Shown: piece after piece, positions 1 to 10,860 of the stretch
Position numbering within the stretch: position 1 is the first letter of the stretch
How the letters are laid out: each line of letters starts with the position of its first letter
Notes under the pieces: model-generated
Databases searched by the model: none
What the model saw: the letters and a program-made list of their open reading frames with translations, nothing else
Told to the model about the DNA's origin: nothing
Translations under genes and position numbers: made by a program
From: Epinephelus fuscoguttatus
Lineage: Eukaryota; Chordata; Actinopteri; Perciformes; Serranidae
Assembly: GCF_011397635.1 (NCBI RefSeq)
Contig: NC_064765.1
Coordinates: 1-64,000, forward strand
DNA length: 64,000 nt
Direction: 5' to 3'

Positions 1-2652
1 TAACTCTTCTTCTTTCTTTCTTTAACTTCTTCTTCTAGCCTAACTTCTTCTTCTTCTTTCTAACCTAGCCTAACCTCTTCTTCTTTAACCTCTTCTTCTT
101 TAACCTTCTAGCACAACCTAGCACAAACTTCTTCTTCTTTCTTTTCTTTACTAACTCTTCTCCTAACCTCCTCTCTCTTCTCCTAGCACAACTTCTTCTT
201 CTTCTTCTTCTTCTTCTTTCTTCTTCTTCTTCTTCTTCTTCTTTACTTCTTCTTCTTCTTCTTTAACCTTAACCTAACTTCTTCTTCTTCTTCTTTAACT
301 TCTTTCTTCTTCTTCTTCTTTAACCTAACTTCTTTCTTTAACACAACTCTTCTTCTTCTTCTTAACCCAACTTCTTCTTCTTCTTTAACACTTACAACTA
401 GCACAACTAGCACAACTTCTTTCTTCTTTTCTTCTTCTTCTTCTTCTTTCCTCTCTTCTTCTTCTTCTTCTTCTTTAACTTCTTCTTCTTCTTCTTCTTC
501 TTAACCTACTTCTTTTAACTTCCTTCTTTCTTCTTAACTAACTTCTTTAACCTTCTTCTTTAACTTCTTCTTCTTCTTCTTCTTTCTTCTTCTTTAACTT
601 CTTCTTCTTTGCCTAGCTCTTCTTAACTAGCACAACACTTCTTTCAACACAGCACAACCCTACTTCTTTCTTTCTCTTCTTCTTCTTCTTCTTTCTTTCT
701 TCTTTAACTTCTTCTTCTTCTTCTTCTTCTTTAACTTCTTCTTCTTCTTCTTCTTCTTAACTCTTCTTCTTCTTCTTTAACTTCTAACACTTCTTCTTCT
801 TCTTCTTTCTTCTTCTTTCTTCTTCTTCTTCTTCTTCTTCTTCTTTCTTCTTCTTTAACTTAACTTTCTTCTTCTTTACAACACAACACAACTTCTTTCT
901 TCTTCTTTAGCACAACTGCTTTAACTCTTCTTAACCTCTTCTTTAGCACTCTCTTCTTCTTCTTCTTCTTTAACTTCTTCTTCTTTAACCTACTTCTTCT
1001 TCTTCTTCTTTCTTCTTCTTCTTCTTCTTCTTCTTCTTCTTCTTTAACTTCTTCTTCTTCTTTCTTCTTTAACTCTTCTTCTTTAACCTAACTTCTTCTT
1101 CTTCTTCTTCTTTACTTCTTCTTTAACTAACTTCTTCTTTCTTCTTTAACCAACTTCTTCTTCTTCTTCTTCTTCTTTAACAGCTGCACAACACAACACA
1201 ACTCTTCTTCTTCTTCTTTGCTTCTTCAACTTCTTCTTCTTCTTTCTAACTTCTTCTTCTTCTTCTTCTTCTTCTTTCTTTCTTCTTCTTCTTTAACCTA
1301 ACTTCTTTCTTTCTTCTTCTTCTTCTTCAACCTAACTTCTTCTTCTTCTTCTTAACTAGCAACTTCTTCTTCTTCTTCTTCTTCTCTTCTTCTTCTTCTT
1401 CTTCTTCTTCTTCTTCTTCTTCTTTAACTGCTAGCTTCTTCTTAGCACAACTTCTTCAACTCTAGCTACTTCTTTCTTCTTCTTCTTCTTTCTTCTTCTT
1501 CTTCTTCTTCTTCTTACAACCTAACTTCTTTCTTCTTCTTCTTCTTCTTTAACCTAACTTACAACTGCTTCTTCTTTCTTCTTCTTCTTCTTCTTCTTTA
1601 ACACAACTTCTTCTTTAACTAACTTCTTCTTTCTTCTTCTTTAACCTATTCTTCTTCTTCTTCTTCTTTTCTTCTTTAACCTAACAACTTCTTTAACTTC
1701 TTCTTCTTTCTTTGCTTCTTCTTCTTTAGCACAGCACAACTGCTAACCACACCTAACTTCTTCTTCTTCTTTCTTTGGCCTAGCCTAGCCTAACTCTTCT
1801 TACAACTTCTTCTTCTTTCTTCTTTCTTCTTCTTCTTCTTCTTCTTCTTCTTCTTTCTTCTTCTTCTTCTTCTTCTTCTTCTTTAACTACTTTAACTTTA
1901 ACCTAACTTCTTCTTTAACTTCTTCTTCTTCTTCTTCTTTAACTTCTTTCTTCTTCTTCTTCTTTCTTCTTCTTTCTTCTTCTTCTTTAACACAACACAA
2001 CTTTCTAGCACAACACAACTTCCAACTCTGGCCTAGCACTTCACAGCTCTTCTTCTTCTTCTTCTTTACTTCTTCTTCTTTAACCTCACAACTCTTCTTT
2101 AGCTTCTTCTTCTTCTTCTTCTTTCTTCTTCTTCTTTCTTCTTCTTCTTCTTCTTCTTCTTCTTTAACTTCTTCTTCTTTCTTCTTCTTCTTCTTAACTT
2201 CTAACCTCTTTAACTTCTTAACTTCTTTACCTTCTTCTTTCTTCAACAACCTAACACAACTCTTCTTCTTCTTCTTCTTAACTAGCTTCTTCTTCTTTAA
2301 CTTCTTCTTTCAACTTCTCTAGCACTGGCCTTCTTCTTTCTTTACTTCTAACTTCTTCTTCTTCTTTAACTACTTCTTCTTCTTCTTCATCTTCTACTTC
2401 TTCTTCTTCTTCTTCTTCTTCTTAACTTCTTCTTCTTCTTTAACCTAACCTAACCTAACCTAACTTCTTCTTCTTCTTTCTTCTTCTTCTTCTTCTTAAC
2501 CTAACTTCTTCTTTCTTCTTCTTCTTCTTCTTCTTCTTCTTTTCTTCCCTTTCTAGCACAACTGCTTTCTTCTTCAACTTCTAGCCTAGCACAACACAAC
2601 TCTTGCCTAGCCTACAACTAGCACAACCACAGCTAACTTCTTCTTTAACTTA

Positions 2653-2683
<31 letters not shown>

Positions 2684-3488
2684 CTTCTTCTTCTTCTTCT
2701 TCTTCTTCTTCTTTCTTCTTAACTTCTTCTTCTTCTTCTTTTCTTCTTCTTCTTCTTCTAACTTCTCTTTAACTTCTTCTTCTTCTTCTTCTAGCACAAC
2801 TTCTTCTTCTTCTTTAACTTTCTTCTTTAGCACAACTTCTTCACAACTACTGCTTCTTCTTCTTCTTCTAACTTCTTCTTTAACTTCTTCTTCTTCTTCT
2901 TCTTTAACTTAACTCACAACCTTCTTCTTCTTCTTAACCTAACTTCTTCTTCTTCTTCTTCTTCTTCTTTAACTAACTTCTTCTTAACCTAACCTAACTT
3001 TCTTCTTCTTCTTCTTCTTCTAACCTACTTCTTTCTTCTTCTTCTTCTTCTTCTTCTTCTTCTTCTTCTTTAACTTCTTCTTCTTACTTCTTCTTCTTTA
3101 GCACAACCACTAACACTTCTTTCTTCTTCTTTAACAACTTCTTCTTCTTTTTTCTTCTTCTTCCTAACCTAACCTAGCACCACAGCACAACCTTCTTCTC
3201 TCTAACTTCTTTCTTCTTCTTCTTTTCTTCTTCTTCTTCTTTCTTCTCTCTCTTCTAACCTAACTTCTTCTTTCTTCTTCTAACTGCCTTCTTCTTCTTC
3301 TTCTTTCTTCTTTACTTTCTTCTTCTTTCTTCTCTTCTTCTTCTTCTTCTTCTCTCTCTTCTTTAACCTAACTTTAACTTCTTTCTTCTTCTTCTTTCTT
3401 CTTTCTTTAACCCTTCTTTCTTTAACTAACAACTTCTTGCTTTGCTTCTTCTCTTCTTCTTCTTCTTCTTCTTTATTCTTCTTCTTTA
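1..3488. repeat. CTT-rich polypyrimidine array
   Basis: Continuous tract made mainly of (CTT)n on the + strand, broken by short recurring words such as TTTAAC, CCTAAC and TAGCACAAC. G is almost absent from the + strand except in the TAGC words. The array runs off the left edge and ends sharply near 3488, where ordinary mixed sequence begins. The minus strand is a (GAA)n-type polypurine tract, so the Lys/Glu-rich open frames across it are products of composition and not genes. A run of five CCTAA units lies at about 2440-2461 but differs from the vertebrate CCCTAA telomere repeat. Confidence 0.95.
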
Positions 3489-4216
3489 ACCTACTTACAT
3501 AGAACCTATTGGGGCCACACCCTAACATATGACAGGTCACTATGGGTTACAGTTATTTATGATTGTATGTGATGATGCCTGTATGGTCCCTCCCAGGCTT
3601 TATGGACCTTGATTTGGGATGATGTTGACACTCACCCAGTATTGCAAGATGTTATAATTACACTTACATATGGTATTATGATGTTTGCATTTACCCATGT
3701 TAGGATGATCTTGCATTCAGATATGATAGGATAATGTTGACATCAGCTCATGATAGGATGTCATGCTCATTGTTTCTGTTTATTATTGAACTTATGCCTG
3801 TACTGCTGCAGTACTTACCGTCCATGCCCTTAGAAGGAGTGGTCTATATATTATGATTAATAATTCATGATACCTGGAAGTTCAATTCATACCTTTTACA
3901 TTAAGTACAATTGGACAACACAGAAATACATTTTCAAAAAAATTTTTTTAAATTAATCCAACAAAGACACAACCACAGAATTTAATTGATATTTCATAAT
4001 TAATTAACAGTGGGACAGTGCTAAAACACAATTAAAAAAATCTTGTTAAAATTAATTTAATAAAAAGACAAACACAGTACTCAATTCATAATTACAATTG
4101 GATGACATTAAAACACAATTTTAAATAAATTAAATTAATCCAAAAAAGACACTACCACAGTAAGACACGAGCAATAAATTCATTTAATATTTATGTCTTT
4201 AAAAATAACAATATCA
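3489..4216. other. AT-rich non-coding stretch
   Basis: Mixed AT-rich sequence between the polypyrimidine array and the Penelope-like element. The second half has several loose repeats of acacaattaaat-like words. I see no coding frame or RNA gene. Confidence 0.6.
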
Positions 4217-4386
4217 TACAGCGGCAGTGGGAGTTCCCCTTTAAGACGGTGACCCATGACCTGTCACGCTACTTCCTCCTCCGCTCCGCTCCATTTCCTT
4301 CTTTTGGCCTTGGACGCCATCTCGACACGCACGCTGTAGCATAGCTCGTTAGCATTAGCATAGCTCGTTAGCGTTAGCAACATTCG

Positions 4387-4418
4387 CCTGAAGAAGGTTC
4401 AACTATACCGAAACGTAG
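4387..4418 (+). ncRNA. Hammerhead-like stem-loop motif in PLE leader (copy 1)
   Basis: The motif reads CCTGAAGAAGG, a short loop, then ACCGAAACGT. CUGANGA and GAAA are the conserved halves of a hammerhead ribozyme core, and hammerheads are reported in PLE terminal repeats. Here position 7 is A, one extra A precedes the stem, and the stem is only about 3 bp. Self-cleavage is therefore an inference and this copy may be inactive. A better paired copy sits at 10983. Confidence 0.4.
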
Positions 4419-4527
4419 CAGTTTCTTTTGTGCTTCAAAGTGGGAGCAATAAAATTCAGTGAATCAGAGCTCTGCTCCGGAGTCTTTTTTGTTGATTTTT
4501 GTTGCCTCACAAACCCCGATCTCGACC

Positions 4528-6324
4528 ATGTGGGCCGAGCATGATGACGAGGGCTGGACCACTGTGCTTTATGGCCGCCGACGGAGAGAGGGCAGGTATC
4601 CAGAGCCGCGGCCCTCCAGCAGGTATGACACCGACACCCGTCTTGACATCAGGCCCAGCAGCTACAGACCCTCATATGCTTCGGTGACCCGCAGACCACT
4701 GGGGCGCGATGCGCCCTCCCCTTCCACCTCCCGTTCCAGGCCTCGGGGCGACCGCCCGCAGCAGTACGGGCCTCCCGTACCCTCTTACCACCAGATCCAG
4801 CGCTTCCAACAGTACCGGCGCTCTCAACCCACCTTCCAGCAGAACCAGCGCTCTCTACCCACCTTCCAGCGGGACCAGCGCTCTCAATCCACCTTCCAGC
4901 AGAACCAGCGCTCTCAACTCACCTTCCAGCAGAACCAGCGCTCTCAACTCACCTTCCAGCAGCACCAGCGCTCTCAACCCACCTTCCAGCAGAACCGGCG
5001 CTCTCTACCCACCTTCCAGCGGGACCAGCGCTCTCAATCCACCTTCCAGCAGAACCAGCGCTCTCCACTCACCTTCCAGCAGCACCAGCGCTCTCAACCC
5101 ACCTTCCAGCGGAACCAGCGCTCTCAACCCACCTTCCAGCAGAACCAGCGCTCTCAACCCACCTTCCAGCAGAACCAGCGCCCTCAGCTTGACTCCCGAA
5201 CCCGGGGGAGAGGAGCCCCCAGCGGGCGCTGGTGGCGATCCTCCGCCACCACGGACCAGCGCGCAGCCGCCGCACTACAGGGTAGGGACCCTACTCTCGC
5301 CGCTACCCAGCCGGGACCGGCGGCTCCACACTCCACCGACCCTGATTTTACCACTAAGGTACGCATTATCCACAGACTCATTAAAGGAATGCACCACTTG
5401 CAAAATGCGTCCCAAGACCACCCTCCTGTCACTATTAATAAAATGACACATACCTTGTCCACACTTATTAAGCCAGCAACACCCACCGATAAAACAATTG
5501 ACTTGATTTGTGGTAATGCCAAAAATTGGGCGCTGACCACCATGCTAATTTTGAGAGACCATTACTCAGAGCTTATCGAACAGCAGATTGACGAGCTGTT
5601 CGCCCTTCCCAGCCCAGACTGGCAACAGCCGTTTGACATAGCAGCTAACTGGGCTAGACGCAACCTGGGTAGACGGCTCCTTTCTGACACAGTAGAGCGC
5701 ACAGAGGCCCTACTCATAGCCAGACAGGCTGACAGGGGGGTATCAGCCCCAGTACATGTCCCGGGTGATCACACAGGTGCCGCGGCACCTACAGGGGCAC
5801 ACCAATCAGTGCCCCCGCCTCCACCACCACCACCACCCTCACCCCCTCTACCTCTTTCCCAGACCATACGACCCACCGTGACGGCACGGGCCGGCGCCAC
5901 ACCGGACCACTCACCGCCCCCACAGCCTGGGGACCCCCAGGTAATGCCCCCCACACCATCTCCTCCTCCTCCTCCCCCTCCTCCATCACCGGTCCTCACC
6001 TTGGATCCTCCTGCCACTCCCAAGGAGCAGAGACCTAGGCGCACCTTCCGCGCCAGACCAGCCAAGGAGGTGTCCTCACCTGCTCTCCAGACGACCTCGC
6101 TTCCACCGGACGCGCAGCACCCGACGCAGACAACGGGCTACGGCCCTCAGCCACCTGCATCCACACCTCGGAGACCAGCGCTCCCCAAATCCACTCTCCC
6201 GCGGTCAACCTCTGGGGCGTCGCAGCCGCCCACGGCCGCCGCGCCTCAGACGCCCTCCCCCTCAGACGCCAGCTCCTGGGGGATTCTCCTGAAGAGATCA
6301 ACCTTCTGCCACGTACTTCCATGA
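4528..6324 (+). CDS. PLE ORF1, proline-rich with decapeptide repeat
   Basis: 598 codons from an ATG at 4528 in good context (cgaccATG); the frame is open further upstream but only from a GTG. Visible parts: a conserved N-terminal patch EGWTTVLYGRRRR (residues 8-20), also found in the second PLE copy at 11310; an Arg/Ser/Tyr-rich region; about 12 copies of a TFQQNQRSQP-type decapeptide (roughly residues 98-220); a short non-repetitive helical-looking region (about 270-400); and proline runs of 9 and 8 residues. Composition suggests a basic, disordered RNA-binding ORF1 protein. The last 20 or so residues look unlike coding sequence, while the other frame across 6258-6320 reads smoothly into the SGNH ORF, so a frameshift near 6200-6260 may have split one longer ORF1. 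Confidence 0.75.
   Translation: MWAEHDDEGWTTVLYGRRRREGRYPEPRPSSRYDTDTRLDIRPSSYRPSYASVTRRPLGRDAPSPSTSRSRPRGDRPQQYGPPVPSYHQIQRFQQYRRSQPTFQQNQRSLPTFQRDQRSQSTFQQNQRSQLTFQQNQRSQLTFQQHQRSQPTFQQNRRSLPTFQRDQRSQSTFQQNQRSPLTFQQHQRSQPTFQRNQRSQPTFQQNQRSQPTFQQNQRPQLDSRTRGRGAPSGRWWRSSATTDQRAAAALQGRDPTLAATQPGPAAPHSTDPDFTTKVRIIHRLIKGMHHLQNASQDHPPVTINKMTHTLSTLIKPATPTDKTIDLICGNAKNWALTTMLILRDHYSELIEQQIDELFALPSPDWQQPFDIAANWARRNLGRRLLSDTVERTEALLIARQADRGVSAPVHVPGDHTGAAAPTGAHQSVPPPPPPPPPSPPLPLSQTIRPTVTARAGATPDHSPPPQPGDPQVMPPTPSPPPPPPPPSPVLTLDPPATPKEQRPRRTFRARPAKEVSSPALQTTSLPPDAQHPTQTTGYGPQPPASTPRRPALPKSTLPRSTSGASQPPTAAAPQTPSPSDASSWGILLKRSTFCHVLP
4801..5187 (+). repeat. 30-bp coding minisatellite inside PLE ORF1
   Basis: About 12 tandem units of exactly 30 bp; the word accttccagc recurs every 30 bases from 4831 to 5161. 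The unit length keeps frame and encodes a Gln/Ser/Arg-rich decapeptide. Units differ mainly at Q/R/H and L/P positions. Confidence 0.95.
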
Positions 6325-6959
6325 CTCCTCTGCGCAGAAACATTTTCCAGTCTCAGATTGACTTTGGCAGACCCAGTACAGGTGCAACACACACCACACT
6401 TGAACCTACAATAACACCAGCCACACCCACACGCAGGCCCACCAGACACATTAACACCACTTACAAAATTAAAAACTGGAGCCTAGCAGTGAGGGAAAAA
6501 TGGCTCATTCTGGGTGATTCTAACGTCGCTAGATTCCCACCCTTTAAAGTAACGGACCTGCAGATAGATAGCTTCCCGGGAGCCTCCTTCAGACACATAC
6601 AGGGCGTCCTTTCCAAAATGGACCCAGTCCCCATGGTAGAGACACTGATCCTGTCTCTGGGCCTAAACAGTAGAACCCAAAGCACACAGACATCTATAAA
6701 AGACCTGCAGAGGCTCATCAAAGTGGCCAAAACCAAATTCCCACGGGCTGAGATCTGGCTACCTCTCATTAATTTTTCTAGAGGCCTACCCCAGCGGGAA
6801 CAAATGCACCTACATGCACTCAACAAATACATAAGGTCTAACCATTTATTTATTCCTGAACTCCTCAGGAGCCAATTCTCCACGGAGAGGGACGGGATCC
6901 ACTGGACCCATGCCACAGCGACTAGGCTACTCCAGCACTGGTCCCAGCAGGTAAACTGA
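6321..6959 (+). CDS. PLE SGNH/GDSL-hydrolase-like protein (ORF1 C-terminal part)
   Basis: 212 codons. SGNH blocks are visible: block I WLILGDSN (about residues 61-68, Ser nucleophile), block II glycine in SFPGAS, block III LSLGLNS (Asn kept, following Asp replaced by Ser) and block V DGIHW with the catalytic Asp-x-x-His (about residues 190-194). SGNH hydrolases are esterases and occur in ORF1 of several LINE clades; the role in retrotransposition is unclear. The ATG overlaps the ORF1 stop as ATGA (6321-6324). ORF2 follows after 8 nt. The overlap could allow reinitiation, or may be the scar of a frameshift in a formerly fused ORF1. Confidence 0.7.
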   Translation: MTPLRRNIFQSQIDFGRPSTGATHTTLEPTITPATPTRRPTRHINTTYKIKNWSLAVREKWLILGDSNVARFPPFKVTDLQIDSFPGASFRHIQGVLSKMDPVPMVETLILSLGLNSRTQSTQTSIKDLQRLIKVAKTKFPRAEIWLPLINFSRGLPQREQMHLHALNKYIRSNHLFIPELLRSQFSTERDGIHWTHATATRLLQHWSQQVN

Positions 6960-6967
6960 GAATCCCC

Positions 6968-9147
6968 ATGAACCTGCCACCTCAGGAGGGGAATAAAACT
7001 GTTATCAACCTCAGTAAAAAATGTATACTGTCCCCAGCACAGCTCTCTTTATTGAGCAAAGGTCTCACGTTTATCCCCACCAGGGCAGCACAAAAATCTG
7101 GTACAGAGCACCAGATTTGACCTCCAACAGTACCACAGGAAATTAAAGATCGTAGCTTACTTTGATGGAGAGAGACTCCGACCCCCCACCATTTACTCCA
7201 AAATCTGACTGGACCCCTCCATTAGCGAAACTGCCAGATAACATTAGGAAAATTATTCAGCAGGATATACAACATTTTGACACCAAATTTAAAATAATCA
7301 GAAATAAACCCAATCTTACCAAACCTGAAATAGAGGCTCTAAAGTCCTTACAAAATAACGAATTTCTAGTCATTAAACCAGCCGACAAGGGTAGTGCAGT
7401 GGTTGTAATGGACCGGGACCAGTATGTGTGGGAGGGACACAGACAATTGTCAGATAAAAATTATTACACCCAAATCACAACACCCATTTATTTACAAACT
7501 ATCCCCATGGTAGAAAAGACCATACAAAAATTGTATGACAAAAAATTTATTAATGCTAAACAAAAAACATATTTAATTGGCAATGGAGAACCAAGACCCA
7601 GACGTTTCTATATGCTGCCCAAAATCCATAAGGAGCCTGACAAATGGAGCAAACCCCATGAAATCCCTCCTGGCAGACCCATTGTATCAGATTGCAACAG
7701 TGAAACCTATTTTACAGCAGAGTATCTCGATTTTTACCTCAATCCCCTCTCTGTCAAACACCCAAGTTACATCAAAGACACCTATGATTTTATTGAAAAA
7801 ATAAAACAAATTTCTGTTCCTCCAGACTCGTTTCTTTTTACTATGGACATTGACAGCCTTTATACAAATATTGATATCCCACAGGGCATTCAAGCCATAA
7901 AAAACATTTTCTTTAAATATCCTGACTCTAAAAGACCAGACAAGGAATTATTAGAATTGTTACAAATAAACCTAACCCGTAATGACTTTGAGTTTAACGG
8001 TAAATTTTTCCTGCAGACTAAAGGCACGGCGATGGGCAAGAAATTTGCACCGGCCTATGCTAATATTTTTATGGCTGAATGGGAACAGACAGCACTACAA
8101 ACTTCCCCCAAAAAACCCCTCTATTATTACAGATATCTAGATGATATCTGGGGAATCTGGAACCACCACAGGGAGGATTTTGATACATTTTTAACTCTGC
8201 TCAATGACCACAATCCCTCCATAAAATTAAAAGCCACTATTAATTTCACCTCTGTTGATTTCTTGGACACTACTACGTACAAAGGTCCTAACTTTTCACA
8301 GACACACAAATTGGACATCAAAATATTTTTTAAAAACACAGACACACACTCCCTACTTCACAAGGCCAGTTATCATCCAAAACACACTTATTCAGGCATT
8401 GTTAAATCCCAGCTCCTCAGATTTTACAGGGTCTGCACTAGAGAGGAAGACTTCAGATCAGCCACTAAAGTGTTATTCTCCACTTTGGCCACCAGAGGGT
8501 ACTCTCGCTCCTTCTTAAGAAAATCATTCAGGACTTTCAAACAGACCAGACCTATTTGGGCCTCTTCTCCTCTCCCAATTATTACCAATTATTCCACATC
8601 TGCAGTCAGACTAATCAGGAAGGTGAAGAGCAATTTTCACCAGGGAATTGGGGATTCTCACCTGCTCCAGGATCACAGACTTATTCCTGCATACAGAAGG
8701 AACAGAAATTTACAAGATTATTTAGTGAGAGCCAAATTAAAACCACTGGGGGACCCTAAGTCCACAAGACACGGGGAATTTTTTCAGCATCGCCTCTGGG
8801 TATGCAACACAATTAATAATAATGTTTTTAGAACACAAGGGGGAACCACCATTGGCTCCAGAAACTGTGTATATTTAATTTTTTGCACTAACTGTCACAT
8901 GCAGTATGTCGGAGAGACAGGTAACACAATCAGAGTGAGATTTTACCAATACAAATACAACATTTGTAAACAACACAACACACAAATACCAGTCATACAG
9001 CATTTCATACAACATGGCTGGACTGCCTTGAGGACCACGGTCCTGGAGACCAACCCACGTTGGTCCACGGCGCAACGCAGAAGGGCTGAAAGAAAATGGA
9101 TCCGCCTCCTGGACACACTCCAACCGCATGGCCTAAATGAAAAATGA
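6968..9147 (+). pseudogene. PLE ORF2: reverse transcriptase + GIY-YIG endonuclease, frameshifted
   Basis: The likely start is the ATG at 6968, 8 nt after the preceding stop. The first segment contains LSLLSKGLTFIPT, typical of PLE RT N-termini, then meets a stop at 7118. The next segment (FDLQQYHRKLKI) is one frame on from 7116. A run of six C near 7181 marks a second shift into the long frame that stays open to 9147. Downstream motifs: FTMDIDSLYTNI (RT motif A), GTAMGKKFAPAYANIFM, YLDDIWGIW (catalytic YxDD, 8134-8145) and a GIY-YIG domain with CVYLIFCTNC and QYVGET (about 8863-8925), ending in LDTLQPHGLNEK. About 660 codons including all catalytic motifs are undamaged; two single-base shifts disable the N-terminus. 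Confidence 0.85.
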
Positions 9148-10170
9148 ACAATGGGACCGAACAATGATGTGTTTCCTTGTGATTTACTGTTGTGTGACTC
9201 TATTGTTTCAGACCTGAACCCAACCGCGAGACCTGCCTATGACCCTTGCCCCTTCACCTAGGCCTGCCTCCAGCCAATGACTTTAGAGAGGACAGGGATC
9301 CGCCTCCTGCACACCCTCCCACCACGGAATCTAGAGGCAACGTGAAACCTAACAATTTTTTGGTCTCGCTATTATTTATGTTGTTTTATTATTTACCATG
9401 TGCCTGTACAATTTTGGCCCTCACCCTAACCACAATTACAGGTCCACCTAGGCCTGCCTCCAGCCTCCAGGTTCATAGGGTGCAAGCATCCGCCTCTTCC
9501 ACACCCTCCTACCAGGTCTTCGAGACCCGAACGGAGACCAAACAATGATGCGGTTTCCCTCGCATTATGTTTTATTATGATTTGTGATGTGACTGTATGA
9601 TTTCAGCCTTCACCCTAACCACAACCAGGGCTCAGGACCCTTGCCCCTCCATCTAGGCTTGCCTCCAGCCTTCAATTTCACGGGGAACAGGCATCCGCCT
9701 CCCTCACGCCCTCCAACCACATCTTTGGGATATAAAAGCAACACAAACTAATAGGCAGTTTCCCTACGATTGCTTTCCTACATACACACACATATATGGC
9801 TGTACATATATAGACATTTTTTGGTTTTTGATTATTATGATTTGTGATGTGACTGTACTGATTCAGCCCTCACCCCAACCAAAGACCCAGGCAGGACCCT
9901 GGTCCCTTCACCTTGGTGGGTCTCCACACCTCAACTACGGAGAAGGATTGGAGCCACCTCCCGGACACTTTTGGGACCCAGTGTCCTAATCAAAAATGGA
10001 ACCAAACAATATGGCAGTCCCTCTACTGTCAATGCTTCATGTTGTTAATGTTTGATGTGGTTAATGTTTATTGTTTACTGAGGGACCGTGCCATCCCAGC
10101 CCTCATCCTAACCACACGCCTGCTCACGACCGGCCTCACCACTTCAATCCGGACCCTGACCCTGTCATGA
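9090..10170 (+). repeat. Degenerate ~200-bp tandem copies of the ORF2 3' end
   Basis: The sequence coding for the last ORF2 residues (ggatccgcctcctggacacactccaacc, 9095) recurs in decayed form at about 9297, 9490, 9685 and 9945. Each copy is followed by similar aacaatgatg and tttccct words. Spacing is about 193-200 bp, then about 260. The PLE 3' region therefore seems to have grown by tandem duplication of the ORF2 tail and adjoining UTR. Confidence 0.65.
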
Positions 10171-10849
10171 ACCCTAAACCTAACCTATAGGGGACCCTGG
10201 CTTTCAACGGGAACCCAATTTGACTCTATTCCACTACGACCTGGACGTGACCCCTGACCCTAACCACACCCCTGACGGGCCCTAATCCTAACCAAACCCA
10301 ACGCTACTGGACATTTTAATCTGAACCCAAATTGTCTACAGTCTACCACAATGGACGTGACCTTTGACCCTAAAACCACATTCCGCACGGGCCCTAGACT
10401 ACACTAAAATCATTGGTACCCCAACACTTAATTGGAACCCAAATTGGCCTTTACCTACCTTGGACTTACCTTGGACTTACCTTGACTCCAAATACACCCG
10501 CGACTGGAACTTGACCTTTGACCCCCAACACACTTCTGACGATGGGATGGGACTCTGGGAGGGGGGATGATGGACTGTGCCCTTCAGCCTCGCCGTCTCC
10601 GACGTTGAGGCTCAACTCCCTTCACCCTAACCTCATAGTAAGGTTTAAATTATAAAATTTCATACTAATTGGCATTTATAGGGTTAAAATTTTAAAATTT
10701 TAAAATTTCATATCATTTGGCATTCATTTTTTAAAAAAAAAGGGGTTATAAAAATTATTAAAACTACAATTTGGGGTATGTTCTATTTCATGGGGTAGAT
10801 ATAAGGTTAAAAACTACAAACAGCTTTAGAAGATAAATATAATTCATGG
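10171..10849. other. PLE 3' region and AT-rich junction
   Basis: Up to about 10640 the sequence is rich in (C)CCTAACC and GACC words with no open coding frame, consistent with PLE 3' UTR. From 10640 to 10849 it is AT-rich and links the first PLE to the second. Confidence 0.5.
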
Positions 10850-10860
10850 TTTTAGACACA

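Larger units (their letters stand above)
4217..10640 (+). mobile_element. Penelope-like retroelement, near full length
   Basis: The order is a GC-rich leader with a stem-loop/GAAAC motif, ORF1, an SGNH-hydrolase ORF, ORF2 (reverse transcriptase plus GIY-YIG endonuclease) and a 1.5-kb 3' region. This domain set is diagnostic of Penelope-like elements (PLEs), which integrate by target-primed reverse transcription and often carry repeated ends. The RT shows YLDD and the GIY-YIG domain follows it. Outer boundaries are approximate because no target duplication was recognised. ORF2 has two frameshifts near its start, so this copy is not intact. The closest known groups, from memory of the family, are the vertebrate Poseidon/Neptune-type PLEs. 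Confidence 0.85.

Noticed and set aside
2440-2461. CCTAA repeats as an internal telomere
   Set aside because: Only five units, and not the vertebrate CCCTAA unit; explained by the mixed repeat words around it.
1887-3540. Lys/Glu-rich minus-strand open frames
   Set aside because: They are translations of the GAA-type repeat, with no start context or domain.
5769-6065. Gly-rich minus-strand open frames opposite ORF1
   Set aside because: They are shadows of the proline runs of ORF1.
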